This document shows positions 35,543 through 43,493 of a stretch of DNA of 64,000 nucleotides, piece after piece. The notes below the pieces were generated by a model. It made no database searches. It saw only the letters and a list, made by a program, of their open reading frames with translations, and had not been told where the DNA came from. How positions within the stretch are numbered: position 1 is the first letter of the stretch; each line of letters opens with the position of its first letter. This DNA is from Perlucidibaca piscinae DSM 21586 (GTDB lineage Bacteria > Pseudomonadota > Gammaproteobacteria > Pseudomonadales > Moraxellaceae), in contig NZ_ATUE01000006.1 in the NCBI RefSeq assembly GCF_000420045.1, positions 650,547-714,546 of the forward strand, in the 5' to 3' direction. Made by a program: the position numbers and the translations under genes.

Positions 35543-36461
35543 GCCACTGCCCTGGCTGCGCTGGCGACACCGGGAGGTGCGTGACCTGGCCTGGGTCATC
35601 GGCAGCCCGCCTCTTCTGACTCAGCCGGGATGGCCTGACTCGGGTGACTGCCGGCACTGGCTGTCATGCAGCCAGGACTGGCTGGCCACCCTGGATGCCG
35701 ACCCTGCTGCGCTGCTGGGCTTCCTGGCCGAGGCCCGCGACCATCGCCTGGGTCATGCCGTCGAGCGCCTGCTGTGCTTCTGGCTGAGCTGGCCGGACAA
35801 CCCCTGCTACCGGCTGGTGGCACACCAGGTCGCCATCCGGGAGGACGGGCGCACGCTGGGCGAACTCGACTTCGTGGTGCGCAGCATGGCCACCGGCCAG
35901 CTTGAGCACTGGGAAATCGCCGTCAAGTTCTTTCTCGGGATTGCCCCCGGCGGCCGCCTGTGTGACTGGGTGGGTCCGGGATTGCGTGACCGTCTGGATC
36001 TCAAGGTTGCACGCCTGCTGACACATCAGCTGCCATTGGCACGAACCCCGCGTGCTCGCGCGGTGCTGGCCGGACTGCCCGGTGCTGACGGCGACGGGTT
36101 GTCGGCATCGCGTGCACTGGTCAAGGGTTGCCTGTTCTACCCGCTGGATGCCGACCTGCCCAGCTGGCAACCACACGGCACTGCCAGCGATCACCTGCAC
36201 GGCTGGTGGGCAACGCAGGCAGACTTTCTCAGGCGCTTTGCGGAGACCGGACTGGCCTGGTCCCTGTTGCCCAAGGCGCATTGGCTGACACCACTCAGCG
36301 CTGGCGAGGCACCGGATGATCAGCGATGGATGAGCCCGGCCGAGCTGATCGCCCGACTGTCTGATGGCAGCCAGCGCGCCGTGATGGCGGTGATCGGCTG
36401 CCGCGACGGGCGTGAAGTGACGAGAGGCTTCGTGGCGCCGGCGGGCTGGCCCGCGGGCTGA
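35526..36461 (+). CDS. DUF1853 family protein
   Basis: 311 aa from GTG 35526, which overlaps ybiB by 17 bp. Typical DUF1853 blocks: VRDLAWVIGSPPLL, LGHAVERLLCFWLSW, DGRTLGELDFVVRSM....LEHWEIAVKFFLG, GPGLRDRLDLKVARLLTHQLPLA, LVKGCLFYPL. The ELDFVV...HWEIAVKF stretch looks like a D...E-x3-K arrangement of PD-(D/E)XK nucleases (inference). Function unknown. Its position at the end of tus-ybiB suggests a nucleic-acid role. Confidence 0.85.
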   Translation: MTATSEPLPWLRWRHREVRDLAWVIGSPPLLTQPGWPDSGDCRHWLSCSQDWLATLDADPAALLGFLAEARDHRLGHAVERLLCFWLSWPDNPCYRLVAHQVAIREDGRTLGELDFVVRSMATGQLEHWEIAVKFFLGIAPGGRLCDWVGPGLRDRLDLKVARLLTHQLPLARTPRARAVLAGLPGADGDGLSASRALVKGCLFYPLDADLPSWQPHGTASDHLHGWWATQADFLRRFAETGLAWSLLPKAHWLTPLSAGEAPDDQRWMSPAELIARLSDGSQRAVMAVIGCRDGREVTRGFVAPAGWPAG

Positions 36462-36478
36462 CGCACTGCGCTATTGCG

Positions 36479-36772
36479 TCAGTCGCGACAGACCGCGCCC
36501 TCGATCAGCAGGCGACGACGCTGTTCGCGGCCGGCGTCGCTGTCGACAGGCAGACTGACGCGGCCACGGGCGTTGATGACACGGTGCCAGGGCACCTCGG
36601 TGTCGTCGGGCAGCCGGCACAGCACGCGCGCCACCAGACGAGCGCCCTGCCCCAGCCCGGCCTGGCGGGCCACCTCGCCATAGCTCATGACCTCGCCGGC
36701 AGGAATGCTGCACACCACGGCCAGCACGCGGGCCAGGCGCTCTTCGGCCGGGGTCGGCAGGCCTGTGCTCAT
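36479..36772 (-). CDS. atl: alkyltransferase-like protein (ATL)
   Basis: 97 aa from ATG 36772. MGMT-like domain: VLAVVCSIPAGEVMSYGEVARQAGLGQGARLVARVLCRLPDDTEVPWHRVINARGRVSLP. Where methyltransferases have PCHRV with the acceptor Cys, this has PWHRV. It is therefore an ATL protein that binds O6-alkylguanine and flags it for nucleotide excision repair rather than repairing it. ATGA overlap with the upstream gene. Confidence 0.93.
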   Translation of the reverse strand: MSTGLPTPAEERLARVLAVVCSIPAGEVMSYGEVARQAGLGQGARLVARVLCRLPDDTEVPWHRVINARGRVSLPVDSDAGREQRRRLLIEGAVCRD

Positions 36773-37821
36773 GCCGTGCTGCCATCGGCCGAGGGCACGC
36801 TGCCGCAGCCGGGACAGAAGCGCGCCAGCGCGGGCATTCGCACACCACAGCGGGTGCAGGGCATGAAGACCTTGAGACCGCAGTGCATGCAGAAGTTGCG
36901 CTGCGGGTCCTGCAGAGGGATGGCTCGCTCGCAGCCGGGACACAGGCCCTTGGCAAGACGGGTGTGGGTAAGCTCGTAGTCCAGCTGCTGACGACGCTGG
37001 GCATCCGGCAGTGCCTCCTGGGCCTGCTGCTGCTCCAGATAGCGACGCATGGCACGGATGGCGTAGTGCCCGAGCACGGCGGTCAGCAGCAGGCCGACGC
37101 CGTAGCGCACGTAGCCGCCGTAGCTGGGCAGGTAGGGCACCAGCTCGACGAAGAAGGCGAAGCCGGCAAAGAAGATGAAGCCCCAGACAAAGGGCCAGTA
37201 GGCACTGTGGCGTCGGCGCAGATAGAGCCAGCCAGCGATCACCAGCAGCGGCAGGGTCACCGCCAGACGCAGCAGGAAGACCTGCAGCTCGTTGCGACGC
37301 TGGGACTCCTGCCAGCGTGTCTGCGCCTGCTCCTGCAGGACCTGCAGTCGTCGCTGATCCTGCGAGCGACGCTGGTTGATGGCAAGCACGCCCTGCTGCT
37401 GCTGTTCGACACGCTGCTCCCAGTCACGCTCGCTGCGCTTCAGCGCTTCAAGATCACGGGTACGCGTCAGCAGATCGGGGTCGCGGGTCGCGGTGGACGT
37501 GGTCTGGCGGGTCTGCAGCCAGGCGGACAGGTTGTCACGGGCAGCGGCGGTCTGGTTGCGTGCCGCCTCCAAGAGCAGACGATCACGGGCCAGGGCCTCC
37601 TCGAGATCCGTGATTTCACGCTCGACGGATTTCAGGCGCTGCTGCAGCTGACCGGCCTCGGGCTGAGCCAGGAAGCTGTCAAAGGCGGGTGCCGGATGGG
37701 TTTGCGGCAGGTCACCGACAATCAGGCCGCCAAGCCCGATGAGGAAGCTGGCGAAGATCAGGGACAGCAGCCAGAGGCCGCGACGAAACCAGGTTTCAGA
37801 CCAGCGCAGGGCTCGGCTCAT
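36769..37821 (-). CDS. membrane protein with coiled coil and C-terminal zinc ribbons
   Basis: 350 aa. N-terminal TM (GLWLLSLIFASFLIGLGGLIVG), a long coiled coil (about 50-190: LQQRLKSVEREITDLEEAL...), then two to three TM helices (LLRLAVTLPLLVIAGWLYL, YWPFVWGFIFFAGFAFFVELV, YVRYGVGLLLTAVLGHYAI). It ends with two zinc-ribbon units: CPGCERAIPLQDPQRNFCMHCG and CTRCGVRMPALARFCPGCG. No defined function. Operon with atl (ATGA overlap) and the small gene at 37828 (6-bp gap). Confidence 0.8.
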   Translation of the reverse strand: MSRALRWSETWFRRGLWLLSLIFASFLIGLGGLIVGDLPQTHPAPAFDSFLAQPEAGQLQQRLKSVEREITDLEEALARDRLLLEAARNQTAAARDNLSAWLQTRQTTSTATRDPDLLTRTRDLEALKRSERDWEQRVEQQQQGVLAINQRRSQDQRRLQVLQEQAQTRWQESQRRNELQVFLLRLAVTLPLLVIAGWLYLRRRHSAYWPFVWGFIFFAGFAFFVELVPYLPSYGGYVRYGVGLLLTAVLGHYAIRAMRRYLEQQQAQEALPDAQRRQQLDYELTHTRLAKGLCPGCERAIPLQDPQRNFCMHCGLKVFMPCTRCGVRMPALARFCPGCGSVPSADGSTA

Positions 37822-37827
37822 GCAGGT

Positions 37828-38115
37828 TCAGCGCTCCAGGGCAACCACGGCCCGCCCCTGCTGCAAGGCGCGCTCATAGGCTGACATCAGGTCACGACTG
37901 ATCGACAGCTTGGCCGGCGTGACGGTTTCGACGTGATCAATGACCACCGACTCCCAGCCTTCTTCCATGGCGGCGGTGGTGGCATCGGTGAAGTCGGTGC
38001 GATTGTCATACTGGGCCAGCATGACCACGAGATTCTTGCGCTCGCCGAACCTGCAGAAGGCCCGGGCACGCGGGGTGGCGACGGCATCGCCGGTATAGAC
38101 CATGACTTTTTTCAT
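37828..38115 (-). CDS. conserved hypothetical 95-aa protein
   Basis: 95 aa from ATG 38115 (GAGGG at about 8 bp). MKKVMVYTGDAVATPRARAFCRFGERKNLVVMLAQYDNRTDFTDATTAAMEEGWESVVIDHVETVTP has an alternating strand-helix pattern suggesting a small alpha/beta protein. No family recognised. First gene of a three-gene minus-strand operon ending with atl. Confidence 0.6.
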   Translation of the reverse strand: MKKVMVYTGDAVATPRARAFCRFGERKNLVVMLAQYDNRTDFTDATTAAMEEGWESVVIDHVETVTPAKLSISRDLMSAYERALQQGRAVVALER

Positions 38116-38233
38116 GTCAGCGCCCTCATCCTTGAGTGTTCGCGGGTGACCGGCAGGGGCCGGCCATCTTCGTGACGAACCGTGACTGTTCATTTTTAGC
38201 ACAGCTGCGGACATTTGGCGAACGCCGGTCAGA

Positions 38234-38515
38234 TCAACGATAGACGCGGTCATGATCCCCGATATCGACCGGGACAATCTCGTCATCAGCAATCAGGAAA
38301 TGAATGACGACACGGTAGCTGAGGTTGATGGATATCGAGTGCAGCTGACTCATGCGCCCTTCCAGCTTGTGCAGACGCAGGGACGGATGAAAGGGATCCA
38401 GCTCAAGCAGACTCATGGCCTTGCGGTATTGCGAGATCAGGGTCGGGTGACGCTTGAGGAATCTGGCGGCGCGGCGGTTGTAGACATCGGTATAAACGAT
38501 GCAGTAGCGGCTCAT
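38234..38515 (-). CDS. RelE/ParE-family toxin
   Basis: 93 aa. YTDVYNRRAARFLKRHPTLISQYRKAMSLLELDPFHPSLRLHKLEGRMSQLHSISINLSYRVVIHFLIADDEIVPVDIGDHDRVY shows the RelE/ParE pattern: N-terminal helices, then H-K-L-x-G and S-Y-R-V-V-I and a final D-I-G-D-H. This ending is more like mRNA-interferase (YafQ/MqsR-type) members than ParE. ATGA overlap with the antitoxin gene upstream. Confidence 0.88.
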   Translation of the reverse strand: MSRYCIVYTDVYNRRAARFLKRHPTLISQYRKAMSLLELDPFHPSLRLHKLEGRMSQLHSISINLSYRVVIHFLIADDEIVPVDIGDHDRVYR

Positions 38516-38763
38516 GTGCTGATGCGCGCAATATGCTCATCGACACTGTCGCGATGCACGCGACCCGCAGCGAGATCCGCCTTGGCCTCAGCCAGCGCTG
38601 CATCCAGCTCCAGCTCTCGCAGACGGTCGTATGTCTCCATGGATAGCACCACGTAACGCGCCTGGCCACGTACCGTGATGATGGCCTCGCGATGAGCGCT
38701 CAGGGCTTCATCTAGTACCGGAACGCCTTTTACCTTGAGGTCATTGGCAGTGATCATGTGCAT
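38512..38763 (-). CDS. Phd/YefM-type antitoxin
   Basis: 83 aa from ATG 38763 (GAGGTG upstream). MITANDLKVKGVPVLDEALSAHREAIITVRGQARYVVLSMETYDRLRELELDAALAEAKADLAAGRVH: an N-terminal DNA-binding Phd fold, with ITVRG.ARYVVLS and a C-terminal helix that would wrap the toxin. Autoregulation is likely through the repeats upstream. Confidence 0.88.
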   Translation of the reverse strand: MHMITANDLKVKGVPVLDEALSAHREAIITVRGQARYVVLSMETYDRLRELELDAALAEAKADLAAGRVHRDSVDEHIARIST

Positions 38764-38777
38764 GGCACACCTCATCA

Positions 38778-38838
38778 AGCACGATTAGCAGCACGATTGT
38801 TCATGCTGACAAAAGTACCCCTAAACGTACCCCAAAAC
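38778..38838 (-). promoter_or_regulatory. 12-bp-period repeats in the toxin-antitoxin promoter
   Basis: Two pairs of direct repeats, both with 12-bp period: AGCACGATT at 38778 and 38790, and GTACCCC(T/A)AAAC at 38815-38826 and 38827-38838. The second pair falls between a possible -35 TTGTTT and -10 TACTTT on the minus strand (17-bp spacing). This is a plausible Phd operator. Confidence 0.5.
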
Positions 38839-38891
38839 AACCAAGGTACCGTCGTGTATCCGTATGCACAGGCAATGAGCCCCAAAAAGCA

Positions 38892-38916
38892 GAAAACCCG
38901 CACAGGGCGGGCTTTC
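38892..38916 (-). terminator. intrinsic terminator of the tRNA-Val/Asp operon
   Basis: On the minus strand GAAAGCCCGC pairs with GCGGGTTTTC around CCTGT (10 bp, one G-U), followed by a T-rich stretch. It lies 44 bp beyond the tRNA-Asp 3' end. Confidence 0.8.
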
Positions 38917-38959
38917 TGGGGTGTTTCCGATCATGCCTGGGCATATGGAAACTGTCATA

Positions 38960-39036
38960 TGGCGCAGCGGACGGGACTCGAACCCGCGACCCCCGGCGTG
39001 ACAGGCCGGTATTCTAACCGACTGAACTACCGCTGC
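38960..39036 (-). tRNA. tRNA-Asp (GUC)
   Basis: 77 nt. Acceptor GCAGCGG/CCGCTGC, encoded CCA. D arm AGTTCAGTCGGTTAGAAT, anticodon loop CTGTCAC (anticodon GTC), T arm GCGGGTTCGAGTCCCGT. Confidence 0.97.
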
Positions 39037-39064
39037 GCGTCGGTTACACAATGACCCAAGAGCG

Positions 39065-39140
39065 TGGTGGGTGTTGACGGGATCGAACCGCCGACCCGCT
39101 CCTTGTAAGGGAGCTGCTCTCCCAGCTGAGCTAAACACCC
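39065..39140 (-). tRNA. tRNA-Val (UAC)
   Basis: 76 nt. Acceptor GGGTGTT/AACACCC, discriminator A, encoded CCA. The anticodon stem CTCCC/GGGAG frames a TTACAAG-type loop with anticodon TAC; T arm GGCGGTTCGATCCCGTC. First gene of a two-tRNA transcript, 28 bp before tRNA-Asp. Confidence 0.97.
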
Positions 39141-39163
39141 GCTGCAGTCGCTGTGTGGGGCGC

Positions 39164-39191
39164 ATTATAGGGGGAAGTTTCAGGCTGTCAA
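39164..39191 (-). promoter_or_regulatory. consensus sigma-70 promoter for tRNA-Val/Asp
   Basis: Reading the minus strand, TTGACA (39191-39186) and TATAAT (39169-39164) are both perfect hexamers with 16-bp spacing, 23 bp before tRNA-Val. A C-rich run precedes the -10, and GCGCCCC follows it, resembling a stringent discriminator. Confidence 0.92.
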
Positions 39192-39228
39192 AAGGAAATT
39201 TCAGGCTTTTTCACTGACTGCCGCTTTT

Positions 39229-39429
39229 CTAGCCATGCGAGCCGGCGAGGTGCTCGCGCACAGCCTGTTCCGCCTGTGCGCGGCTGGCGTAGTGCCTGTC
39301 CCACTGCTGTCCCTGAGGCTCCACCACCACCCAGGCGGTGATGCGCAGGCTGAAGGTCTGACGATCCAGCTCGCCCCACTCCAGCACGCTGTAGCCGGTG
39401 TCATCGACTGGCCAGGCATTGCCGATCAT
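39229..39429 (-). CDS. conserved hypothetical 66-aa protein
   Basis: 66 aa. MIGNAWPVDDTGYSVLEWGELDRQTFSLRITAWVVVEPQGQQWDRHYASRAQAEQAVREHLAGSHG. Likely a small beta-sheet/helix cytoplasmic protein. Its ATG overlaps the stop of the L,D-transpeptidase gene (ATGA), so it is co-translated. Family not recognised. Confidence 0.6.
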   Translation of the reverse strand: MIGNAWPVDDTGYSVLEWGELDRQTFSLRITAWVVVEPQGQQWDRHYASRAQAEQAVREHLAGSHG

Positions 39430-39968
39430 GCCTGCTCCTCGATCAGCACGGGGGTGTTCAGCGGCACCTGGTCGAACAGGGCGATGAGGTCGCGATTGCG
39501 CAGGCGGATGCAGCCATGCGACAGCGGCAGGCCCATGGGCTCGCTGTCCGGCGTGCCATGCAGATAGATGTAGCGATGCAGGGTGTCGACCAGGGTGCCA
39601 TCCGGCAGCCAGCCGCGATTGCGTCCGGATTCGTCGCCGGAGAGCCAGAGAATGCGGCTGAGTATCCAGTCGCGACCGGGGAAGCGGGCGTGCAGCTCGG
39701 GCGTCCAGACTTCGCCGGTCGGGCGGCGCCCGCGCAGCACGGCACCTTCGGGCAGGCCGTCGCCGATGCGGGCTCGGACATGGTGCCAGCCACGTGGCGT
39801 GCATTCGCTGCCGCTGCGCTCGCCCGCGCCCTTGCGGGCGGTGGACACCGGCAGGGTCAGCAAGGTGCGGTCGCCATCGCGCAGGCTGAGGCGCTGGCTG
39901 GCAATGTCGACATGCAGCCAGCGCCCGGATGGCAGCGGACGCTCCTCAGTGCAGGAGTCGCGGCTCAT
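39426..39968 (-). CDS. YkuD-type L,D-transpeptidase without signal peptide
   Basis: 180 aa from ATG 39968. YkuD domain spans nearly the whole protein: WLHVDIASQRLSLRDGDRTLLTLPVSTARKG at the start and the active-site block YIYLHGTPDSEPMGLPLSHGCIRLRNRDLI with catalytic Cys. These enzymes form 3-3 peptidoglycan cross-links or attach proteins to peptidoglycan. No signal peptide or TM helix is present from any in-frame Met. Periplasmic delivery is therefore unexplained. Confidence 0.9.
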   Translation of the reverse strand: MSRDSCTEERPLPSGRWLHVDIASQRLSLRDGDRTLLTLPVSTARKGAGERSGSECTPRGWHHVRARIGDGLPEGAVLRGRRPTGEVWTPELHARFPGRDWILSRILWLSGDESGRNRGWLPDGTLVDTLHRYIYLHGTPDSEPMGLPLSHGCIRLRNRDLIALFDQVPLNTPVLIEEQA

Positions 39969-40188
39969 GGTCTTCGTCGGGATGGGCGAGCTGGTGAGTG
40001 GCCATCTGCACGCCGGCACCGACCATGGCGCGGGCGATGTCGCTGGTACGGCTGCCCAGCAGCAGGCGTGCCTCGGGCGAGAAGCGCACGCTCACCAGCG
40101 GCTCGCTGTCGGGTGCATCGCCGCTGCGACGCAGACAGACCTCGCCGTCGTCGGTCTCGGTCAGCTCGAGAAAAGCAAAATCAGTCAT
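39946..40188 (-). CDS. conserved hypothetical 80-aa protein
   Basis: 80 aa. MTDFAFLELTETDDGEVCLRRSGDAPDSEPLVSVRFSPEARLLLGSRTSDIARAMVGAGVQMATHQLAHPDEDHEPRLLH. Acidic, one predicted helix, no TM. Located 12 bp after the DUF6586-like gene and overlapping the L,D-transpeptidase start by 23 bp. Conserved small proteins at this place near topA are seen in Pseudomonas-type genomes; function unknown. Confidence 0.65.
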   Translation of the reverse strand: MTDFAFLELTETDDGEVCLRRSGDAPDSEPLVSVRFSPEARLLLGSRTSDIARAMVGAGVQMATHQLAHPDEDHEPRLLH

Positions 40189-40200
40189 GAAGGTCCTGCG

Positions 40201-40740
40201 TCAGAATTCGACCAGCTCGGCGCGAAAATCGCGGATGGCCTGGGTCAGGGCCTGCTGGACATGGTGGAGACCGTCAAGGTCAGACGCGCTGAGGGGAGCA
40301 TCCTCGCTGGTGTTGAACACCGGAATGGCCATGCGTGACGGCGAGTCTTCGTCGATGGCAATGTCGGTCAGCGCCACGGGCAGATAGCAGGCCGCCATGC
40401 GCTGGCGCAGCTGCGCCAGCCATGACCCGGGCTGTTCGGCCAGTTGCAGGAGGATTTCCGCCTCCGGCGAGACCTGGCCACGCTGGGCCATGGCAGCGGC
40501 CAGGGCTTCCGGGGTGCTCACCGCCGGCTGCACCTTGTAGAAGCGCGACAGCTCCTGCATGAAGGCGCCCAGTGCCGAGTGCAGATGCCAGATCGCGGCT
40601 TCGCGGCAGCTCAGTGCGCGCGGCTCGCTGTCAAAGGCGCTGCTGTCGGCGAGTGCTGCCTGCAGCTGCTCCAGCTGCAGGCGCGCGAAATAGATCTTCT
40701 GGTTGGTGCGCGCCGGATGGATGTTGCGTTCCTTGCTCAT
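40201..40740 (-). CDS. DUF6586-like conserved protein downstream of topA
   Basis: 179 aa, all-helical in appearance (NQKIYFARLQLEQLQAALADSS, REAAIWHLHSALGAFMQELSRFYKV, ISPEAEILLQLAEQPGSWLAQLRQRM-like). Soluble, no motifs of known catalysis. It starts 7 bp after topA, matching the PA3010-like gene that follows topA in Pseudomonas (recalled synteny). Role unknown. Confidence 0.7.
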   Translation of the reverse strand: MSKERNIHPARTNQKIYFARLQLEQLQAALADSSAFDSEPRALSCREAAIWHLHSALGAFMQELSRFYKVQPAVSTPEALAAAMAQRGQVSPEAEILLQLAEQPGSWLAQLRQRMAACYLPVALTDIAIDEDSPSRMAIPVFNTSEDAPLSASDLDGLHHVQQALTQAIRDFRAELVEF

Positions 40741-40747
40741 GATGACC

Positions 40748-43417
40748 TCACTCGTCGCCCTTGGCGGCCTTGCCAGGCTTGGGCGCGGTCACGGTCCAGC
40801 GACCGCCATCACAGAAGGCCTGCCAGCCGGTGGCCTTGCCGTTCTCGTCCTCGGTCATGACGTACTGCTCGCGGGTCTTGCGACTGAAGCGCAGCACGTA
40901 GGGGCGCCCCTCGGGGTCACGGGTCGGGGCATCCAGCAGATAATGGTGCTTGGGATCGAGCTGGTCACCCACCAGCTTGAGCTCCTCGATCAGCGGTGCG
41001 CGGGTCTCGCGGTTCTTGGGGAACTTGCTGGCGGCGAGGAAGAGACCGCTGGCGCCGTCACGCAGCAGGAAGTGGTCGTCGACCTTGGCGCAGCGCAGCA
41101 TGGGCATGCTGATGGGCTCGGCCTTGGGTGGCGCCGCTTCGCCGTTGCGCAGCAGCTTGCGGGTGTTGCCGCAGCTGCTGCTGGTGCAGCCGAAATACTT
41201 GCCGAAGCGACCGGTCTTGAGCTGCATGTCGGCGCCGCACTTGTCGCACTCGATCAACGGGCCGTCATAGCCCTTGAGGCGATAGCTGCCCTCCTCCACC
41301 TCGTAACCGGCGCAGTCCGGGTTGTTGCCGCAGACATGCAGCTTGCGCTGTGCGTCAATCAGGTAGCTTTCCATCGCCGTGCCGCAGAGCCGGCAGCGGT
41401 GCTTGGCGCGCAGCTGCAGGGTCTCGGCTTCGTCTTCCTGATCCGCCGTGTCCGCGGAAATGGCAACCGCCTCGTCGCCACGCACCAGGTTGAGGGTGAA
41501 CTTGCAGCGCTCCTTGGGCGGCAGCGCGTAGCCCGAGCACCCCAGGAAGACACCGGTGGATGCGGTGCGGATCTGCAGGGGACGACCGCACTGCTGGCAG
41601 GGCAGATCGGTCTGTACCGGCTGGTTGCGGCGCATGCCGTCCTCGTCCTGACCGGCCTTGTCGAGCTTGCGCTTGAAGTCCTCGTAGAAGCGGTCGAGCA
41701 CCGCCTTCCAGTCTTCCGAACCTTCCGCGACCTTGTCGAGCTGGGCTTCGAGGTCGGCGGTGAAGGCGTAATCCATGAGGTTGCTGAAGTTCTCGCTGAG
41801 GCGGTCGGTGACGATGTCGCCCATTTTCTCGGCATAGAAGCGGCGATTCTCCAGGCGCACGTAGCCGCGCTCCTGGATGGTCGAGATGATGGCCGCGTAG
41901 GTCGAGGGACGACCGATGCCGCGCTTTTCCAGCTCGCGCACCAGGCTGGCTTCGGTGAAGCGGGCCACCGGCTTGGTGAAGTGCTGCTTCGGGTCCAGCG
42001 CCTGCAAGGCCAGCTTCTCGCCCACCGCGACATCAGGCAGCACGACGTCTTCCTTGTCCTTGCTGATGGCGCTCATGACCCGGGTGAAACCGTCGAAGCG
42101 CAGGATGCGGCCGCGCGTGCGCAGCTCGAAATCCCCGGCGGCCACGGTCAGGCTGGTGCTGGTGTACTCGGCATCGTTCATCTGGCAGGCCACGAACTGG
42201 CGCCAGATCAGCTCGTAGAGACGCTCGGCATCCTTCTCGAGGCCGTCGACCGTGCCCGGACGGGCGTTCACGTCGGAGGGACGGATGGCTTCGTGGGCCT
42301 CCTGCGCGCCTTCCTTGCTGCTGTAGGAAATCGGCTTGGCCGGCAGATACCTGCCACCGAACTGCTTGCCGATGAAGCCGCGCACCGCGTCCAGGGCATC
42401 CTGGCTGAGGTTGGTGGAGTCGGTACGCATGTAGGTGATGTGGCCGGCTTCGTACAGGCGCTGCGCCAGCGTCATGGTCTTCTTCACCGAGAAGCCGAGA
42501 CGGGTGCTGGCGGCCTGCTGCAGGGTCGAGGTGATGAACGGTGCTGACGGCTTGCTGCGCGTCGGCTTGTCCTCGCGCTTGCTGACCGTGTAGGCGGCCT
42601 TCTGCAGCAGCGCGACAGCGGCCATGGCCTGCTGCTGGCTCACCGGCTTGAAGGCGTCACCGCCCTGCCGAGCTACCTCAAGGCGCAGGGCAGCCTGGCC
42701 GGGGGTCAGGGTGTCGGCCCAGATCTCCCAGAATTCTTCCGGCACGAAGGCACGGATCTCGCGCTCGCGTTCGACGACGAGACGCACGGCCACCGACTGC
42801 ACGCGTCCGGCGGACAGGCCGCGGGCGATCTTTTCCCAGAGCAGCGGCGACACCATGTAGCCAACCACGCGATCGAGAAAGCGACGCGCCTGCTGGGCAT
42901 TGACACGGTCGATGTTGAGCTCGCCCGGTTCCTTGAAGGCTTCGGTGATGGCGGTCTTGGTGATCTCGTTGAACACCACGCGCTTGTAGCGGCTGTCATC
43001 GCCACCGATGACCTCGCGCAGATGCCAGGCGATGGCCTCCCCTTCGCGGTCCAAGTCGGTGGCGAGATAGATGGTGTCCGCCGTCTTCGCCAGGGCCTTG
43101 AGCTCGCTGACCACCTTTTCCTTTCCGGGCAGCACTTCGTAGCGCGCCTTCCAGTGCTTTTCCGGATCGACACCCATGCGCGCCACGAGCGCGGCGCGCT
43201 GCTTGCCTTCCTTCTGCGCGGCCTTCTGTTCAGGACTGAGCTTGCGGGTCTCGGCAGCGGCCTTGGCACGTTCGGCCGGATCGCTGGCGGCGCCGCCACT
43301 GACAGGCAGGTCACGCACGTGACCGACGCTGGACTTCACGATGAAGTCCTTGCCGAGGTACTTGTTGATCGTCTTGGCCTTGGCCGGTGACTCAACGATG
43401 ACCAGAGATCTGCCCAT
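40748..43417 (-). CDS. topA: DNA topoisomerase I
   Basis: 889 aa from ATG 43417 (MGRSLVIVESPAKAKTINKYLG). Type IA topoisomerase that relaxes negative supercoils. Toprim domain (about 1-160) with YLATDLDREGEAIAWHL. Core region YMVSPLLWEKIARGLSAGRVQSVA. Active-site tyrosine at about 329 in ITYMRTDSTNL. C-terminal C4 zinc fingers (CQQCGRPLQ..., CRLCGTAME...CGNNPDC, CDKCGADMQ...CTSSSC) and a final DNA-binding tail. The frame extends upstream without family similarity, so the internal start is right. Confidence 0.97.
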   Translation of the reverse strand: MGRSLVIVESPAKAKTINKYLGKDFIVKSSVGHVRDLPVSGGAASDPAERAKAAAETRKLSPEQKAAQKEGKQRAALVARMGVDPEKHWKARYEVLPGKEKVVSELKALAKTADTIYLATDLDREGEAIAWHLREVIGGDDSRYKRVVFNEITKTAITEAFKEPGELNIDRVNAQQARRFLDRVVGYMVSPLLWEKIARGLSAGRVQSVAVRLVVEREREIRAFVPEEFWEIWADTLTPGQAALRLEVARQGGDAFKPVSQQQAMAAVALLQKAAYTVSKREDKPTRSKPSAPFITSTLQQAASTRLGFSVKKTMTLAQRLYEAGHITYMRTDSTNLSQDALDAVRGFIGKQFGGRYLPAKPISYSSKEGAQEAHEAIRPSDVNARPGTVDGLEKDAERLYELIWRQFVACQMNDAEYTSTSLTVAAGDFELRTRGRILRFDGFTRVMSAISKDKEDVVLPDVAVGEKLALQALDPKQHFTKPVARFTEASLVRELEKRGIGRPSTYAAIISTIQERGYVRLENRRFYAEKMGDIVTDRLSENFSNLMDYAFTADLEAQLDKVAEGSEDWKAVLDRFYEDFKRKLDKAGQDEDGMRRNQPVQTDLPCQQCGRPLQIRTASTGVFLGCSGYALPPKERCKFTLNLVRGDEAVAISADTADQEDEAETLQLRAKHRCRLCGTAMESYLIDAQRKLHVCGNNPDCAGYEVEEGSYRLKGYDGPLIECDKCGADMQLKTGRFGKYFGCTSSSCGNTRKLLRNGEAAPPKAEPISMPMLRCAKVDDHFLLRDGASGLFLAASKFPKNRETRAPLIEELKLVGDQLDPKHHYLLDAPTRDPEGRPYVLRFSRKTREQYVMTEDENGKATGWQAFCDGGRWTVTAPKPGKAAKGDE

Positions 43418-43493
43418 GGTGTCGGGAATTCCTTGCGGAGAAGCGGCGGCTGCCACTGAAGAGCGGCATATATAAGGGGGTGTTACGTCCCGG

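Noticed and set aside
40703..42547. 614-codon open frame opposite topA
   Set aside because: Antisense shadow; TopA is complete with all motifs in the opposite frame.
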